From positions 25,090,474 through 25,154,473 of the forward strand of contig NC_084487.1 in NCBI RefSeq assembly GCF_030035675.1: a stretch of DNA of 64,000 nucleotides, given 5' to 3'. The DNA comes from Rhineura floridana (Eukaryota; Chordata; Lepidosauria; Squamata; Rhineuridae). The notes beneath the pieces were generated by a model. It was not told where the DNA came from, ran no database searches, and saw only the letters and a list, made by a program, of their open reading frames with translations. Made by a program: the position numbers and the translations under genes. Below, piece by piece: positions 42,039 to 51,874 of this stretch (the stretch's first letter is position 1; every line of letters starts with the position of its first letter).

Positions 42039-42148
42039 AACATAGGAAGCTGCCTTATACGGAGTCAGATCATTGTCATTGGAGATGCTGGGGATTGAAC
42101 TTGGGATCTTCTGCACGCTTAGCAGAAGCCCTACCACTGAGCTCCAGC
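42039..42148 (-). mobile_element. tRNA-Ala-derived SINE, internally deleted
   Basis: Reverse-complemented, it has a head GCTCAGTGGTAGGGCTTCTG then GGTTCAATCC-like sequence, CCCAGCATCTCC, and directly the tail CTGACTCCGTATAAGGCAGC. The central part present in the 58385 copy is missing. Confidence 0.75.
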
Positions 42149-42439
42149 CTTTAAGGTGCAAAAAGCTCAAATTATTGCTCAGTAGACATATTTTGGTCCA
42201 GATTTTATTACTTCTCATCAAGCCTTTTTGCTGCTCCATTAATCCTGTTAAAGCTTTGGCTCTCACTGATACGCTGCTATAAGAACAAAATACAGTCACT
42301 TATCCCTATTGCTAGAGAGGTTTGTTGACAATACAACTTAGGATAGCTTTGTATGTTTTTACACAAATGGCAACTTCCTATGCAATGCACAAACTTGTGC
42401 ACTGTCACTTTTGAGCTGTGCATCAAACTGGGAAAGTGA

Positions 42440-42545
42440 CATTTGTATGTTTTTATTCTGTACGTCGCCCAGAGTGGCTGGACAACCAGCCAGATGGGCG
42501 ACTAATAAATCTAATAAATAAAAAATAATAATAATAATAATAATG
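42440..42545 (+). repeat. LINE/SINE 3' tail with AT-rich microsatellite
   Basis: CGCCCAGAGTGGCTGGACAA, then CCAGATGGGCGACTAATAAA and an AATAAA/(AAT)n run to 42,545. This tail type is common in squamates; the parent family is not certain. Confidence 0.5.
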
Positions 42546-43452
42546 TCTATTTGCTCAACAAATGTGAGAAGACAGGAGACATGAGTCACTCATACTTCCT
42601 GCCTTCACTTTGTTACCACAAAAAGCCATCCTTCATGCAGCTTCCATATGTACAAGGAACCTGTTTCTTGGTAACAAAGCTTCATGGGATTGGATGCAAG
42701 CTTCGTGAGAATCCTAAAACCCTATGTGAAAAAAGTCCTATTGAAATAAATAGAAATTACACTGCAGTAAGCATATTAACATACAAATTAAAATTAGACT
42801 TAGTTAAATTTTGGTATGTAATGCAGCAATAGTTAAATTTTAGAACTGAAGCTCATTACACCAGTTTATGCTAGAGCTCTTCAAACCTATGCAAGATTGT
42901 GCCTTCCTGAAACAACACCCATTTGGGCCTTTCACTGAGCAACGAAGGCTCAATTCACAAAACAGCTGTGACAGATACAAGCCACCCAAAAGGTTTGTGG
43001 CACTGTAGTAAAAGCCAGCAGATCAATGCTGCAAGCCACTGCATAGACATCATTTGCTAAATCCTTTGACTTGTAGTAACTTTTGTTCTGTCAAACCTTT
43101 GGGTGAAACTGTATCTTTCTGTGGTTCTGTATTTTATGTTGAGATTTAAAAGAGTGTTTGGGGGGTTGGTTGTACACTGCTTTGAGTTTCTGAAAAAGCA
43201 ATATAAAATGCTACTGGAATATGATATTATGTAATATTTGTCTAAGGCTGATTACAGCCCTCCATGGTGGCAGGCAGGCAAGCAAGTTGCAGAATGTCAC
43301 AGATGTACATAAATCATGCCTTCTGTCAACAGACACAAGTAGGTATGGGAGTGTTGATACCAAGGATTGCCCAAAGCTAGAAGTCCATAGCACAACTACA
43401 TTTTACACTTAGCACACTCTCCACCAGAGTAAAATACCTCTCTAGTTCATTT

Positions 43453-43885
43453 CAGGGCTGTGGAGTCGGAGTCGTGGAGTCGAAGTCAGAAGCAATTTTG
43501 GGTGGAGTCGGAAGAAATGTACCGACTCTGACTTCAAAATAAATTTTGATTGACAAATTTTTTAAAATATAAATTCAAAATGTCAAAGAAGCTTCCCATG
43601 AAGTCAGCTGTAGTTGAGCATTTCACCATAACTCAAGATAGAAAACATTTTGCGTGTCAGTGTATGACACAGGACCCAGATGAAGACAAATGCTGTGATG
43701 TCAAGATCAGCGCATATTCAGGCAGCAATAAAAATGCTCCTAAGAGAGCTTTCAATTTAAAAAGACATTTACAGCTCTTTCCAGGGCTGTGGAGTTGGAA
43801 GCAATTTTGGGTGGAGTCGGAGTCGGAGAGTAGAAAAATAGAGGAGTCGGAGTCGAAGGTTTGGCGTACCGACTCCACAGCCCTG
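43453..43885 (+). mobile_element. hAT-type element with transposase remnant, copy 2
   Basis: It is flanked by a perfect 8-bp duplication GTTCATTT (43445-43452 and 43886-43893). Outer ends are CAGGGCTGTGGAGTCGG and CCGACTCCACAGCCCTG, as in copy 1. It keeps a BED-finger-like coding piece (43580-43776). A third terminal-type sequence, CAGGGCTGTGGAGTTGG, starts at 43782. The right duplication lies in the tail of a 5S-derived SINE, so the hAT element is the younger of the two. Confidence 0.88.
43580..43776 (+). pseudogene. BED zinc-finger remnant of a hAT transposase
   Basis: From the ATG at 43580 the frame gives MSKKLPMKSAVVEHFTITQD, then KHFACQCM and KRAFNLKRHLQ. The CxC...HxxxH-like layout and its place just inside the 5' terminal repeat fit the BED-type DNA-binding finger at the start of hAT transposases. 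The rest of the transposase is deleted, and reading runs on into repeat sequence, so it is not functional as a transposase. Whether it is a true BED finger needs a profile match; the second cysteine spacing is not fully canonical. Confidence 0.6.
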
Positions 43886-44045
43886 GTTCATTTATTTATT
43901 ACATTTATACCCCACCTTTCTTTTCATGATAGAAACCCAAGGCAGCTTACATATGGTTCCCAGGCAGTCCCCCATCTAGGCACTGACCACTCCTGACCCT
44001 GCTTAGCTTCAGCAGGATGCTGGCCTCATGTGCCTTCAGGCCATT
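43886..44045 (-). mobile_element. 5S rRNA-derived SINE (SINE3-type)
   Basis: The minus strand reads GAAGCTAAGCAGGGTCAGGA, then GTGGTCAGTGCC and GGGGGACTGCCTGGGAACC, which is the 3' half of 5S rRNA (GAAGCTAAGCAGGGTC...TGGATGGGAGACCGCCTGGG). A LINE-like body CATATGTAAGCTGCCTTGGG and an AATAAATAAA tail follow. It adjoins the hAT element at its tail. Confidence 0.88.
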
Positions 44046-44461
44046 ACATTAGTATTTTCTCATACCTGTGTTCTCTCAGCTTCATTTTCTTACCCAAAGC
44101 ATCCATTATTTCTGCTTCTCTTTACCACCAAGACTACACAAAGTGTACAGAACACCTGGACAGTTTATATTCCTTGTAATCCATATCCAGAAAGCCTTTT
44201 CAGCTCAAGAATTCTCACTAGAAATTTTGTTAAGTGCACACAAGATCAATCTATGGAGGCTCAAAGCTACTTAGCATTTCATTTCCAGAATTTCAGCTAA
44301 CAGCTGTGAAGTAATTTGTAAAAATACAATGAATTATTTTTACCTTAAGTGATGTCAGTTTGGAAAACAGCAGCCATCCCCTAATGGATACCTAAATGTG
44401 TTGAAAAAGTCACTGCAGGACTTCATGGGACATACTCTGACATCACAACCCCTACCCACAT

Positions 44462-44530
44462 TTACTCAAAAGTAAGCCACACTGTCCAAGAAAGCTTACT
44501 CCTTAATTGTGTTTAGGATCATAGCCTCGG
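44462..44530. repeat. Short palindromic dispersed repeat, decayed
   Basis: TTACTCAAAAGTAAGCC and AAAGCTTACTCC are separated by a few bases, with GTGTTTAGGATCATAGCC after them, the usual edge of this family. Confidence 0.4.
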
Positions 44531-45234
44531 TTACTTTGAGGCAAGAGAAGAGGAATTAAGTTGCTTGCTTCACAATTATTTTGTTTTGTCTTAAACGTCT
44601 AAATACATATAGACTTAAAAGTCCACAAAAACATATGCCATAATAAAAATAGTCTTTTAAAGTTGCCACAAAACTTTTGTTGTTTTTGTTTCTTTAAACA
44701 CTTTTGTTTCTTTAAAGACAGTCAGAGTGACACAAGCCTTTTTTTTTAAAAAAAAGTTATTAATTGTTTACGTTCATTAGATATGCCAGCAATTCATTAT
44801 ACTGGAGGAACCAAGATTATACAGGTGTATTAGTTATGGGATACAACACAGGTCGTTATTTTTTTAAATAACCAAAACCCTTGGCTGCTTTGTGGGAAGG
44901 TGAAGGGTGTTCATAGTCACACTACAGTTACTTCTACAGTGGGAGAAGAGGAGATACGCGACTCGCCCAAGGTCAGCACCAACAGCCCAAGAGGAGGGGG
45001 CTCAAGTGAAGGAAATCGAGGTCATCAGAAAGACAAGCGTGCGCGCACACACACGCATGACCACCCCAGCCAAGGGAGGCCCTGTGTGAAGAGGTCGGAG
45101 GTCCCACCCCACAGAGCCCCCTCCAGGCCTATGTCAGTCGGCAGTGAAGCCGGTCAAGGGCCCTCAGGAGGTGCCCAAGCCCCAACCCGGAGCTCCCCGC
45201 GGCCCCTTGGGGTCGCCTTCACGTCCCAGCTTAC

Positions 45235-45390
45235 CAGACGCTTCCTCACTCCGGTGTCCAGCTGTGTGCGGCGCTGAGGGGGTCGGAGTCCCCACGGTGC
45301 CGCCGGCGCCTCTGGGAATCCCGCCCCCTCCACCACCTTCTCCGCCTTCACTCGCCCACCTCCTTCAGTTCTCTAAGTCACCTCCCCTTT
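45235..45390 (-). other. ADIPOR2: Likely ADIPOR2 non-coding exon 1
   Basis: On the minus strand a GTAAGC donor starts at 45234, preceded by GGAGTGAGGAAGCGTCTG. It is the best donor inside the CpG island and lies 50-150 nt after the expected start region. No ATG was seen in the exon, so translation begins in exon 2. The 5' end is a guess from the CCAAT position. Confidence 0.5.
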
Positions 45391-45519
45391 GCCCCAGAGC
45401 GTCATCATCGCAAGAGGCTCTGCAAGCCAATAGGCGGCCGCCCTAATTGGAGGAAGCGCACGCATCAGCCACACCGGGCGGACGTGCTCGGAAGGAGGCA
45501 AAGTAAGGCTCGGCCAAAT

Positions 45520-45541
45520 GCACCCTGGGAAGTGTAGTTTT
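45520..45541 (-). promoter_or_regulatory. ZNF143/SBS-like site
   Basis: The minus strand reads AACTACACTTCCCAGGGTGC, close to the known ZNF143 motif ACTACAATTCCCAGCATGC. It lies about 150 nt upstream of the inferred start region, a common place for ZNF143 in CpG promoters. Binding is not shown. Confidence 0.5.
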
Positions 45542-46029
45542 GGGGGGTGAGAATAGGGCGAGCGCGTGATCTTTGTATCTGAAGGTGCCACCGCATTGGT
45601 TACAATAGAACGCGACTCTTGACCCTCGTGCCAGGCGGTAGTTCTTGTTTTGTGGTCGTTGCTCAAAGTGCGTAAGGGGCGCTGTTTATGGAAAGAGCGG
45701 AGTTGTGAAACTGTTGCCCAGGAGGTGGGTGACGGTTGTTGTTTTTAAAAACTTGCCTTGCTCGGTCCGCGGATTTCAAAGTACAAGGGCGAAGTGCCCG
45801 TGAAGTTTCCAAAAAGCGCCTGCTTGAGCAGAGGTGTTCGAGAGAGCGGCAGATGATAGGGAAACTGGCAAATAGGGGTAGGGGGTTGGTGAGTGCTGGT
45901 TACAGCTACATCTTTCCTTACTTTTTTAAAAAAACTTTTTTAATTAGGGACCAGCCGGCAAGGCTCATACATGGTTATTTTATTTTCTACCACAACAGGA
46001 TGTTTATTCTCAATTAAATGGGTAGTATT

Positions 46030-46140
46030 CAATGCTGCTTCTACTCATAGATCTGTTGAAGTTAATGAACATGACGAAATTAAGTTTCATTAATTCCAAT
46101 GTGTCTACTCTGAGTAGGACTTAGTTGAATAGTTATTTAA
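46030..46140. repeat. Short palindromic dispersed repeat
   Basis: CAATGCTGCTTCTACTCATA and TGTCTACTCTGAGTAGGACT surround GTTGAAGTTAATGAACATGA and TTTCATTAATTCCAATG. This is the same class as the pieces near 56376 and 61748. Confidence 0.45.
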
Positions 46141-46302
46141 ACACTGTAAAACATCTTAAAAACAAAAGAATTTAAAATATGAAAACAAAGCATCTTTTAA
46201 AACATTAAAGCAAAACATCTTTAAAAAGCTTTAAACACAACCCAGTGTTTTTAGCATCAGGGCAGCTGAAGTCCCATTTCCTGCAGTTGTGATGGTGCTA
46301 TG

Positions 46303-46756
46303 ATTTTGTTGTTGTTATGTGCCTTCAAGTCGATTATGACTTATGGTGCCCCTATGAATCAGTGACCTCCAAGAGCATCTGTCATGAACCACCCTGTTCA
46401 GATCTTGTAAGTTCAGGTCTTTGGCTTCCTTTATAGAATCAATCCAGCTCTTGTTTTGTGGCCATTGCTCAAAATGCATAAGGAGTGCTGTTTGACTTTC
46501 TTAACTCCCTTCTGTTTTCCCAGCATTATTGTCATTTCTAGTGAATCCTGTCTTCTCATTATGTGTCCAACTATGATAAGTTTCAACATTGTAGCTTCTA
46601 GTGACAGTTCTGGTTTAATTTGTTCTAACACCCAATTATTTGTCTTTTTCACAGTCCATGGTATGTGCAAAGGTCTCCTCCAACACCACATTTCAAATGA
46701 GTTGATTTTTCTCTTATCCGCTGTTTTCACTGTCCAACTTTCACATCCAATCAAAG
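46303..46756 (-). mobile_element. RTE-BovB LINE 3' fragment with a foreign 45-bp segment
   Basis: The minus strand encodes GCESWTVKTADKRKINSFEM then WCWRRPLHIPWTVKKTNNWV, SLEATMLKL and GHIMRRQDSLEMT, BovB ORF2 C-terminus, with the 3' UTR AAGTCGATTATGACTTATGG (plus strand). Where the 33.7 kb copy has a TCTTCTTCTTTTTC stretch, this copy has 45 bp similar to ADIPOR2 promoter sequence (46449-46493). The copy is 5'-truncated. Confidence 0.85.
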
Positions 46757-46844
46757 GTAGCCCAGTTGATGAGGGGGAGAAAATATCCTCCAAAATTCAC
46801 AGTTGGGCAATCCCTTTATTCCCAATATTTCACAAAATGGGGAA

Positions 46845-46875
46845 GGGAGGAAGCTGCCTTATACTGAATCAGACC
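46845..46875 (-). mobile_element. tRNA-derived SINE tail
   Basis: GGAAGCTGCCTTATACTGAA then TCAGACCAT is the reverse complement of the SINE tail seen at 58,660-58,717. Only the tail remains; a CR1 piece follows at once. Confidence 0.65.
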
Positions 46876-47025
46876 ATAGAATCATAGAGTTGGAAGGGGC
46901 CTTGTAGGCCATCGAGTCCAACCCCCTGCTCACAGCAGGAAATCCACAGCTAGAGCATCTCCCACAGACAGCTGTCCAGCCTCTGCTTGAAGACATCCAG
47001 TGAAGGGGATCCCACCAGCTCCCTA
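46876..47025 (-). mobile_element. CR1 LINE 3' fragment, bird-like type
   Basis: AGAATCATAGAGTTGGAAGG, then CCTTGTAGGCCATCGAGTCC and CCTCTGCTTGAAGACATCCA. This is the reverse complement of the CR1 3' end well known from birds and reptiles, a different subfamily from the 21 and 29 kb copies. Confidence 0.85.
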
Positions 47026-47221
47026 AACCACAAAGAGTTAGTAAACACGATTAATCATACCTCATATAGTAACATAAAATTGGATTAAATGCTACGCTGT
47101 TTGAAACAAAAGTGGTTTATTTGCATGGCTTCTAAAAATGAACACCTCCCATTTCCTAGGGAGAAACAACAAGAGTATGATAGTCTTGCTTTCATGCCCT
47201 GTTTGTGAGACTTCGGCAGCA

Positions 47222-47305
47222 TGGAATCATAGAGTTGGAAGAGGCTTATAAGGCCATCAAGTCCAACCCCCTGCTCAATGCAGGAATCCAAATCAGCAGA
47301 TCAGA
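47222..47305 (-). mobile_element. CR1 LINE 3' fragment, same type
   Basis: GGAATCATAGAGTTGGAAGA, then GGCCATCAAGTCCAACCCCC and TGCAGGAATCCAAA. It is a short 5'-truncated copy of the subfamily at 46876. Confidence 0.8.
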
Positions 47306-47490
47306 ACTTTTGGAGGTAGCTGATACATCCAACCTCCAGCGCTCTCTCAGCTACTTCGTCAGAAACTGAAAACTTTCTTTATCACTTTGTCACAAATATA
47401 TGCAACATTTCTGGGCTTTAAAAAAATGTATTGAATTTTCATTGTAAAGTATGGGTTAAAGTAATATATGCAATGCAAGAACATGGAGAA

Positions 47491-47663
47491 GGGTCACAGC
47501 TCAGTGGTAGAACATCTCCTTTGCATGCAAAAGGTCCCAGGTTCAATCCAGGTAGGGCTGGAAAAGACCCAAGGCTGAAACACTGGAAAGCCCCTGCCAG
47601 TCAGTGTAGACAATACTGAGCTAGTATGGCCAGTGGTTTGACTCAGTATAGGGCAGGTTCCTA
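47491..47663 (+). mobile_element. tRNA-Ala-derived SINE
   Basis: The head GGGTCACAGCTCAGTGGTAG, then CTTTGCATGCAAAAGG and the B box GGTTCAATCC, is tRNA-Ala(TGC)-like. The body TGGAAAGCCCCTGCCAGTCA and the tail TGACTCAGTATAGGGCAGGT follow. Box A and box B are intact. Confidence 0.88.
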
Positions 47664-47664
47664 T

Positions 47665-48215
47665 AGATCACATCAAAGGTCTATTTAGTCTAGCATCCTG
47701 TTCTGACAGTGACCGAGCAGATGCCTTTTGGGTAGCCTACAAGCAAGACATGTGGTAATAACACTCTCCTGTAATCCCTAGCAGCTGGTATTCAGAGGCA
47801 AACTGCCTCTGATACTGGAGAGTATATAGCATCATGACTAACAGCTAGCTATTGATAGCCTTATCCTCCATGACTTCTCTTTTAGATGCTGCCTAAGTTG
47901 AGTCATCACTGCATCTTGCAGTAGTGAATTCAATAGTTCATCTGTGCACTATATTATTTATTTATTTATTTATTACATTTCTACCCTGCCTTTTTTTCCC
48001 CATGATTGAAACCCAGGGCGGCTTACAAATGGTTCCCAGGCGGTTTCCCATCTAGGCACTGACCACACCTGACCCTGCTTAGCTTCAACAGGGTGCTGGC
48101 CTTATGTACCTTCAGACCACAGCCTGAGATCAGGCTATGTGCTATATGAAGAAGTAGTTCCTTTTTTTCTGTCCTATATCTCCCAACATACACTTTCGTT
48201 GATGACACAATGTGT
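47665..48215 (-). mobile_element. CR1 LINE 3' fragment, old, split by a 5S-SINE
   Basis: GTCTAGCATCCTGTTCTGAC, GATAGCCTTATCCTCCATGA and, after the insert, GAAGAAGTAGTTCC and CTGTCCTATATCTCCCAACA keep the order of the CR1 reverse complement. The 5S-SINE at 47950-48140 interrupts it. Confidence 0.82.
47950..48140 (-). mobile_element. 5S rRNA-derived SINE nested in CR1
   Basis: The minus strand has GAAGCTAAGCAGGGTCAGGT, GTGGTCAGTGCCTAGATGGG and AAACCGCCTGGGAACC (5S-like), then TTGTAAGCCGCCCTGGGTTT and a TAAATAAATAAATAA tail. GTGC/TATA-type flanks (TGTGCACTATA and TGTGCTATAT) suggest a short target duplication. Confidence 0.88.
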
Positions 48216-48819
48216 GGAAATCATATAATGACAAAATGAATCTTTAATCACACATTTTAACAGCATTGTCTTAAATGTATAGGATATGCTTTTATCAAGT
48301 CTGAACTTAGTTACTCATAGTGCTAGTATTGTGTACAACAATATACAACAATAAAGCTGGAGCTTGTACATCAGCAGTTTGGCAAACCAGGCTTCCACAT
48401 GCTCAAGATCTTTCAGGACAAGCAGATAAAGGAGGCCAGAACAAAAACAGAATCCGAATAAAAATACAGTTGAGTTTATTGTGTTGTTCAAGCAAACCTA
48501 GTGGTCAGTGGGACAGCAATATCTTTCAGGAGTGCCAAATGCCAGTGCAGCAGCGTGTCATGCAAAAATGTTCAACATAATCTGGAACATTCCAAGGATT
48601 TGGAAGAGTAAACTTCACAGATGGTGCCATCCAGAGCAGCCATTTGAGACACCAAAATGTCTTGAGCCAGCCCTGAATACAGTTCAGTCACTCCTATAAA
48701 TCATTATTACAGTCAGGGGGAAGAGAAAAATAAGGGGAGGATAAGAGTTGATGGTAAATGGAAGACAAATTACAGTTAAATAATTCTGTCCTTGAGGTCT
48801 CTTCTTGCTTGCTCTAAGC

Positions 48820-49037
48820 CAGTTGTCCCCAAATGTTTTCCCCACAAACCACCTGAAAACTGCTGAAGGCCTTGGCATACCACTTAGTGATTTTTCTGCC
48901 TGTTGTAGCAATTGTAATGCACTGTGTTAGGTGCTGAATTGTTTTTTTTAATTATATTTTTACAGATATGCTGTAGATCGCTTGAATGAAGCTCACAGAT
49001 CACCAGTGGTCCATGGACCACAGTTTGGGAACCCCTG
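48820..49037. mobile_element. hAT-type (Charlie-like) MITE
   Basis: It starts CAGTTGTCCCCAAATG. The reverse complement of its end is CAGGGGTTCCCAAACTG. Such termini are typical of the hAT-Charlie group. The flanks CTCTAAGC and CCCTATGT share 5 of 8 bases around CTA. Confidence 0.75.
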
Positions 49038-49439
49038 CCCTATGTCACTGAGTGCTCAGCTCACTGAAGCCCTACTTAGGCATTCAGTGCAGTTGCCTGT
49101 GAGCAATCATACAAGGTAGAGCAGTGCGGGAATGGGCATGCTGCATGCCCCGCCCCCTCTGGTGGATTATCTTTATTCTGGTTAGAGCCCTCCATGAGTT
49201 TAATGATGAAGGTCTGCAGAAGGGAGTCACTCATGGAGACTCCCTGAGCAATCTAGAACCAAGCACAATTATGGTTCTAAATCTCATGGGGAGCCTACAC
49301 AATCAGTAGTATAGTGGGTAAAATCAGAAGGGCAGGGTCCCCCCATAATGGTCACAGTCATGCCCACTTCTAAGATTATACAACCTTCTAAGATTATAGA
49401 ATAATCTGGCCAAGCTTTGACTGTCCTTTTTCACTCAGA

Positions 49440-50230
49440 GATACTGTTATAATAATAATAATAATAATAATAATTACTGTTGTTGTTATTTGCTCACCCT
49501 TCACCAGTAGGTCCCAGGGCGGGTTACAAAATCTAAAATACAATGTTAAAAAGAATTAAAACACATTTCAATCACAAGAATAGGTTGGGTTCTGAAAACA
49601 TACATCTCAGGAGCTTAAGGCCAGAGCAAAGAAGTGTGTCCTTAGCATTCTCCAAAAACTGTATAGCGAAGGTGCCAGACCACACCTCTGTAGGTAGGGA
49701 ATGCCACAACTTAGGGGATGTCACAGAGAACACTCTCTCTCGGCCTACCATCCCCTGAACTTCTGAGGGTGGCAGAATTACCAGGAAAGCTCCCTCTGCT
49801 GATCTTAACACCCGAAAGGGTCTGTACGGAGGGGGTCGGTCTCTGAAATTTTGGGGGCCTAAGTTGTTTAGGCCTCTAAACACTAATGTGAGCACCTTGA
49901 ATTAGGTCAGAAACAAACTGGCAACCAATGGAACTGTTCCAGAACAGGGGTTATATGAGTTCTAAAAGGAACTCCAGTCAGTAATCTGGCCACTGCATTT
50001 TGGACCAGTTGATGTTCCCGACTGAATTACTGAATTCAGTGTCTACATGTTTATCTCATAGGACGCTGGAGACATAGGGACCCTGCGGGGACCTGGCTCC
50101 CAAAAACATAAGGAGTCTAAGACCCCCTGAAATCCTGGACAATTACATCACTGTCCACAAGTAAAAGAGACTCCTCACTGCAGACCTTCACCCTCAAACC
50201 CAGGGAGGGTTCTACATGGAATAAATACGA
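49440..50230 (-). mobile_element. L2 LINE 3' fragment with (TAA)n
   Basis: It has a TAATAATAA run (about 49449-49474), then TCCCAGGGCGGGTTACAAAA and the reverse complement of the L2 C-terminal frame (VFSVTSPKLWHSLPTEV, RVLRSAEGAFLV). The order matches the L2 at 24.2 kb. The 5' limit is unclear. Confidence 0.8.
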
Positions 50231-50332
50231 CTTTCCAGATGGCTTGGGTTTGACAGTCTGCACCCAGCTTTCCCTCACATGAATTCTTACACACGCAGTT
50301 CAGTAAATGCCCCAATAGGGTCTGAGATTTAT

Positions 50333-50372
50333 GGGTCTTACTCCCAAGTAAGTCTGCATAGAATATGTAGTT
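50333..50372. repeat. Short palindromic dispersed repeat, half copy
   Basis: GTCTTACTCCCAAGTAAGTC then TGCATAGAATATG, the characteristic half of the family near 56376. Confidence 0.4.
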
Positions 50373-51229
50373 TAGAAATTTGGTACTCCCAGTGTATTAT
50401 ATGGAATGCTATGTACAAATATGCAAACAAGCTCAGCCTATAGTTGCATAGGAGACGAGAGGAAGATTTGAGTACAAAAACTCAAAACTGATTCACAGTC
50501 ATGTGCAATTGTGCTTAACTGGCTGTACTCCAAAGCACAATTTAAAATCCACAGCTATCTCTTGTATCCATTTTGGAAATTGCCTGTTCCTCTTAGCTAT
50601 GTGGCCTCTTATTTAATGTACCTTTCTCCCGTCATTGCAACACAGTTGCAAATAGACTAATGCCCAATGAAGAAAGGTAGAACTAGAAATGAGATTACAA
50701 AGATCAAAGTAAAAAAGACAGAGGTACTGGGGACCAATTACTTCATATAAAGACAAAAAGAGAAGTACGAGCTCACACACCCTTTGATATTCATGCCATC
50801 ATCTGTTTACTTCCAGTGACTTCATCTGGACCATCCCCATCTTCCCCCCCTCTCTTTGAAACCATTCTCCCAAACCTTTTCATCTGCAAAGTCTTTTCTG
50901 TCAGTGATTCAGCTATCTTGCACTACCTGTTGAAACTTCCAGTGATTCACCCACCCCCATCCTTGGTACTAGTTTATCAAAGCCTGATCCCTCACTTTTT
51001 ACCTTTGTCCCATCCATGTGTACTTTGAGTGCAGGCCCTGTGGATACAGATTATGTCGACACTATGTTCTTTACAGTGCCTCGTGGTCTCTTGGTATTAC
51101 ATCAATTAAGATAAAATGTTAAGTGTAAGTACAGTGTCTAGACTTTCAGGCTGGATATGGAAAATCTCAGTTTGGATATCTTGTCTTCAGGAGACTCCTT
51201 GCTTTTTTATTAGTGGTTGCAATGGGAAT

Positions 51230-51497
51230 ATATAGTGTGTAGTTAAACTATGGAATTCATTGCCACAGGAGGTAGTGATGCCCCCCAACTTGGATGGCTT
51301 TAAAAGAGGATTAGGCAAATACATGGAGGATAAGGCTATCAGAGGCAGTATGCTTCTGAATAACATTTGCTGGGAACCGCAAGAGGGGAGAGTGCTCTTG
51401 CGCTTAGATCCTGCTTGAGGGTTTCCCATGGGCAACTGGTTGGCCACTGTGAGAACAGGATGCTGGACTAGATGGGATCTAACAGGCTGTTCTTATG
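51230..51497 (+). mobile_element. CR1 LINE 3' fragment
   Basis: GTTAAACTATGGAATTCATT, TTGGATGGCTTTAAAAGAGG and TGAGAACAGGATGCTGGACT follow the CR1 3' end in order, ending GCTGTTCTTATGAAG. It is moderately diverged. Confidence 0.88.
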
Positions 51498-51708
51498 AAG
51501 ATGCCATCCCCTCCCAAGGATAATTATCCTGCAAATCATTCTCCTCTTCTGCCCCCCATCATTTCCAAGGATTTTTTTTATTCCTCAGAATGCAGCCAGC
51601 AGCATGTCTAATACCTCATTTAAAAAAATCAAATTGTAATTAAATATCTAGAGGCTAGACCTCAGAACAAAAATCATACAGTGGCTTAATGATGACAGGC
51701 CATGGGCC

Positions 51709-51874
51709 CAGGTTCAGACATAAAGTGAAACCAAACATGGCTTAACTTCAGGTAGAGCAGTAGCTTGCAGGAGTGAAAGAAGAGCAAAGCAACTGCAATT
51801 TTCACTGAGTACCTGTAACTTACTTGCACTTTCATGCTTAGCCATGATTTGGCTTAGTGTTACATGTGAACCTG
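51709..51874. mobile_element. Inverted-repeat MITE, CAGGTTCA type
   Basis: The left end is CAGGTTCAGACATAAAGTG and the reverse complement of the right end is CAGGTTCACATGTAACACT; similarity continues inward (AAACCAAACATGG against AAGCCAAATCATGG). No clear target duplication. It may belong to the AACCATGG group of 7350. Confidence 0.6.

Larger units (their letters stand above)
26322..45234 (-). other. ADIPOR2 intron 1
   Basis: This 18.9-kb intron in the 5' UTR holds a Vingi/I-like 3' piece, a full-length antisense CR1, BovB, several hAT-type elements, SINEs and a 43-bp duplicated segment (listed separately). I recognise nothing in 27.3-28.7, 35.6-37.0, 37.8-39.7 and 39.9-41.3 kb. The intron size depends on the inferred exon 1. 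Confidence 0.7.
44930..45700 (-). promoter_or_regulatory. ADIPOR2: CpG-island promoter of ADIPOR2
   Basis: This is the only GC- and CpG-rich block of the window. It has CCAAT on the minus strand at 45450-45446 and 45599-45595 and a GGGCGGG-like GC box near 45320. It has no TATA box, so dispersed initiation around 45,350-45,400 is likely. Human ADIPOR2 also has a CpG-island promoter and a non-coding first exon. The open frames inside are chance GC-rich reading. Confidence 0.75.

Noticed and set aside
43957-44045. A 5S rRNA gene
   Set aside because: Only part of the 5S sequence is present and it is joined to a LINE-like body; two more copies have the same structure.
44900-45446. Long proline/serine-rich open frames in the CpG island
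   Set aside because: They come from GC-rich composition, have no family resemblance and overlap the inferred promoter and exon 1.
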